Shown here: in pieces, positions 35,078 to 36,735 of the stretch
Layout: each line of letters begins with the position of its first letter
How positions within the stretch are numbered: position 1 is the stretch's first letter
Origin: Fretibacterium fastidiosum
Lineage (GTDB): Bacteria; Synergistota; Synergistia; Synergistales; Aminobacteriaceae
DNA: 36,735 nucleotides
Direction of reading: 5' to 3'
NCBI RefSeq assembly: GCF_000210715.1
Contig: NC_021038.1
Location: 674,921 to 711,655 of the forward strand
Notes under the pieces: generated by a model
What the model saw: the letters and a program-made list of their open reading frames with translations, nothing else
The model's database searches: none
Told to the model about the DNA's origin: nothing
Position numbers and translations under genes: made by a program

Positions 35078-36735
35078 CTAGCCCTTCACCACGATGTTGA
35101 CCAGGCGGTCGGGCACCGCGATGACCTTGAGGACGGCCTTGCCCGCGAGCTTCTCCTGCACGGCCGGGTCCGAGACGACGCTCCTCTCGAGCTCCTCCCT
35201 GGAGAGCCCGGCAGGGCGCTCCAGCCTGGCGCGGACCTTGCCGTTCACCTGAACGACGATGGTCGCCACGTCCCGGACCAGCGCCGCCGGGTCGGCCTCC
35301 GGCCAGGGGGCCGTGCTGATCACCTCCTGGTGCCCCAGCATCTCCCAAAGCTCCTCCGCGATGTGGGGGCAGAAGGGTGAGAGGCAGTGCAGGAGGGCCT
35401 CCACGGCCTCGGCGCGCAGGGAATCCGCCGTCTCCCCCGTCTCCTTCAGGGCGGTCAGGCTGTTCGTCAGCTCCATCAGGCGGGCGATGGCCGTGTTGAA
35501 CTGCTTCTCCGTCTCGATGTCACACGTCACGTCGCGGATGGTGGTGTGGATCTTCCGCTTGAAGTCCCGCAGGGCGTCCTCATCGAGCTCTCCCATGGGG
35601 ACGATGCGCCCCCTGTGGGCCTTGAGCGTCGCCAGGTTCTCCTCCACGCAGCGCCACACGCGGCCCAGGAAGCGGCTGGACCCCTCCACGCCCTTCTCCG
35701 ACCAGTCCAGGTCGTTCTGGGGCGGCGCGGCGAACAGGATGAAGAGCCTCACGGTGTCCGCGCCGAACCGGTTCACGATCTCCGTGGGGTCCACCACGTT
35801 GCCCAGGGACTTCGACATCTTGGCGCCGTCCTTGATGACCATGCCCTGCGTCAGCAGGTTGGTGAAGGGCTCCCGGACGCGGATCAGGCCGATGTCCGCC
35901 AGGAACTTCGTGAAGAACCGGGCGTAGATCAGGTGCAGGCAGGCGTGTTCGATGCCGCCGATGTACTGGTCCACCGGCATCCAGTAGTCCACGTCGGCCC
36001 TCTCGAAGGGGCGTTCCGCGTCGCCGGGGGAGCAGTAGCGGTCGAAGTACCAGGAGGAGCAGAAGAAGGTGTCCATGGTGTCGGCCTCACGCTTGGCGGG
36101 GCCGCCGCACCGGGGACAGGTCGTCGCCAGCCAGTCCGGCAGGTCCAGCAGCGGGGAGTGCCCCACTTCCTTGACCGTCACGTCCTCCGGCAGGCGCACG
36201 GGCAGTTGGTCCTCCGGCACGGGCACGTCGCCGCACTGCGGGCAGTGTACGAAGGGGATGGGCGTGCCCCAGTAGCGCTGGCGGGAGATCAGCCAGTCGC
36301 GCAGGCGGAAGGTGACGGTCCTCTTGCAGTAGCCGTTTTCCTCGCCCCACTCGATCATGGCGGGGATGGCCTCCTCGGTGGTCATCCCGTCGAAGCGGCC
36401 GGAGTTGGCGACGATCCCGTGCTCCGTGAAGGCCTCCGTCATGGTGTCGCCGTCCAGGACCGTGCCGTCCTTCGGCTGGACCACGGGAACGACGGGGATG
36501 CCGTACTTGCGGCAGAACTCGAAGTCACGCTGGTCCCCCGCCGGCACGCCCATGATGGCCCCCGTGCCGTAGTCCGTCAGGATGTAGTTGGCCAGCCAGA
36601 TGGGAACGGGCTTGCCCGTGACGGGGTTGATGCCGCTGAAGGGCGTCTTGAAGCCCAGCTTTTCCGCGCCGGCGTCGGAGCGCTCGATGGAGCTCTGGGC
36701 CGCGGCCTTCCGAACGAAGTCCCCCATGGCCTCGG
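35078..36735 (-). CDS. leuS: Leucyl-tRNA synthetase, C-terminal part (cut by window edge)
   Basis: About 552 residues of leucyl-tRNA synthetase, which charges tRNA-Leu. The visible part begins in the CP1 editing domain ([27 protein letters not shown]-like region, with Gly where many LeuRS have His before the conserved Asp). The catalytic-core second half follows ([12 protein letters not shown], two CxxC zinc-type pairs, SSWYFDRYC), then KMSKS in [10 protein letters not shown], the anticodon-binding helices, and the C-terminal domain ending VNIVVKG. The frame is open to the window edge, so the N-terminal HIGH region lies outside. An ATG at 36727 is internal, not the start. This is a normal housekeeping gene. 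Confidence 0.97.
   Translation of the reverse strand, partial: EAMGDFVRKAAAQSSIERSDAGAEKLGFKTPFSGINPVTGKPVPIWLANYILTDYGTGAIMGVPAGDQRDFEFCRKYGIPVVPVVQPKDGTVLDGDTMTEAFTEHGIVANSGRFDGMTTEEAIPAMIEWGEENGYCKRTVTFRLRDWLISRQRYWGTPIPFVHCPQCGDVPVPEDQLPVRLPEDVTVKEVGHSPLLDLPDWLATTCPRCGGPAKREADTMDTFFCSSWYFDRYCSPGDAERPFERADVDYWMPVDQYIGGIEHACLHLIYARFFTKFLADIGLIRVREPFTNLLTQGMVIKDGAKMSKSLGNVVDPTEIVNRFGADTVRLFILFAAPPQNDLDWSEKGVEGSSRFLGRVWRCVEENLATLKAHRGRIVPMGELDEDALRDFKRKIHTTIRDVTCDIETEKQFNTAIARLMELTNSLTALKETGETADSLRAEAVEALLHCLSPFCPHIAEELWEMLGHQEVISTAPWPEADPAALVRDVATIVVQVNGKVRARLERPAGLSREELERSVVSDPAVQEKLAGKAVLKVIAVPDRLVNIVVKG

Overview
The window is GC-rich DNA with the look of the phylum Synergistota (oral or gut Synergistaceae, Fretibacterium-like). 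The main evidence is the protein at 5851-8514, which ends in the Synerg-CTERM tripartite tail (SSGGGC, a hydrophobic stretch, RRK). The wealth of carboxylate transporters fits: one TTT system, one TAXI-type TRAP and two DctPQM TRAP systems. The organism call is inference.

Layout. 1-3150 is an accessory patch: a truncated GNAT gene, a two-gene ATPase/TOPRIM module resembling phage-defence pairs, two IS-like ends in inverted orientation bracketing them, and a decayed IS5/IS427-like element with unusually long inverted repeats. 3215-5191 is an S9 serine peptidase (minus strand). 5851-8514 is the secreted Synerg-CTERM protein. 8641-10047 is a wrecked type I restriction-modification locus (3' end of hsdM, frameshifted rhuM, 5' end of hsdS), ending in a palindrome related to the IS-like ends.

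10210-18911 (all minus strand) is a carboxylate uptake cluster. In transcription order it holds tctB, tctA, tctC, a TAXI binding protein, an SDR, then a hairpin and a MITE-like repeat, then a fused TRAP permease and an FAD flavoprotein. 19003-23109 is a visibly AT-richer TRAP operon (dctP, dctQ, dctM) ending in an amidohydrolase, probably acquired.

23176-32970 (minus strand) is a nine-gene catabolic operon: DUF1537 four-carbon sugar-acid kinase (frameshifted), iron-type alcohol dehydrogenase, DapA-family lyase, PdxA-family dehydrogenase, dctP, dctQ, dctM, D-2-hydroxyacid dehydrogenase and a LarA-like protein. Kinase plus PdxA homologue plus TRAP importer points to use of a C4 sugar acid such as threonate or erythronate. 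A divergent regulator (33184-34975) has a PrpR_N sensor and a degenerate AAA+ domain. The intergenic region holds sigma70-like promoters on both strands and a palindrome. The window closes with the 3' part of leuS.

Three genes (rhuM, kinase, regulator) are each out of frame by one base at a G/C homopolymer. Restoring that base gives full-length proteins, so sequencing error and real indels must be told apart before any is called dead. No tRNA, rRNA or CRISPR array was recognised.
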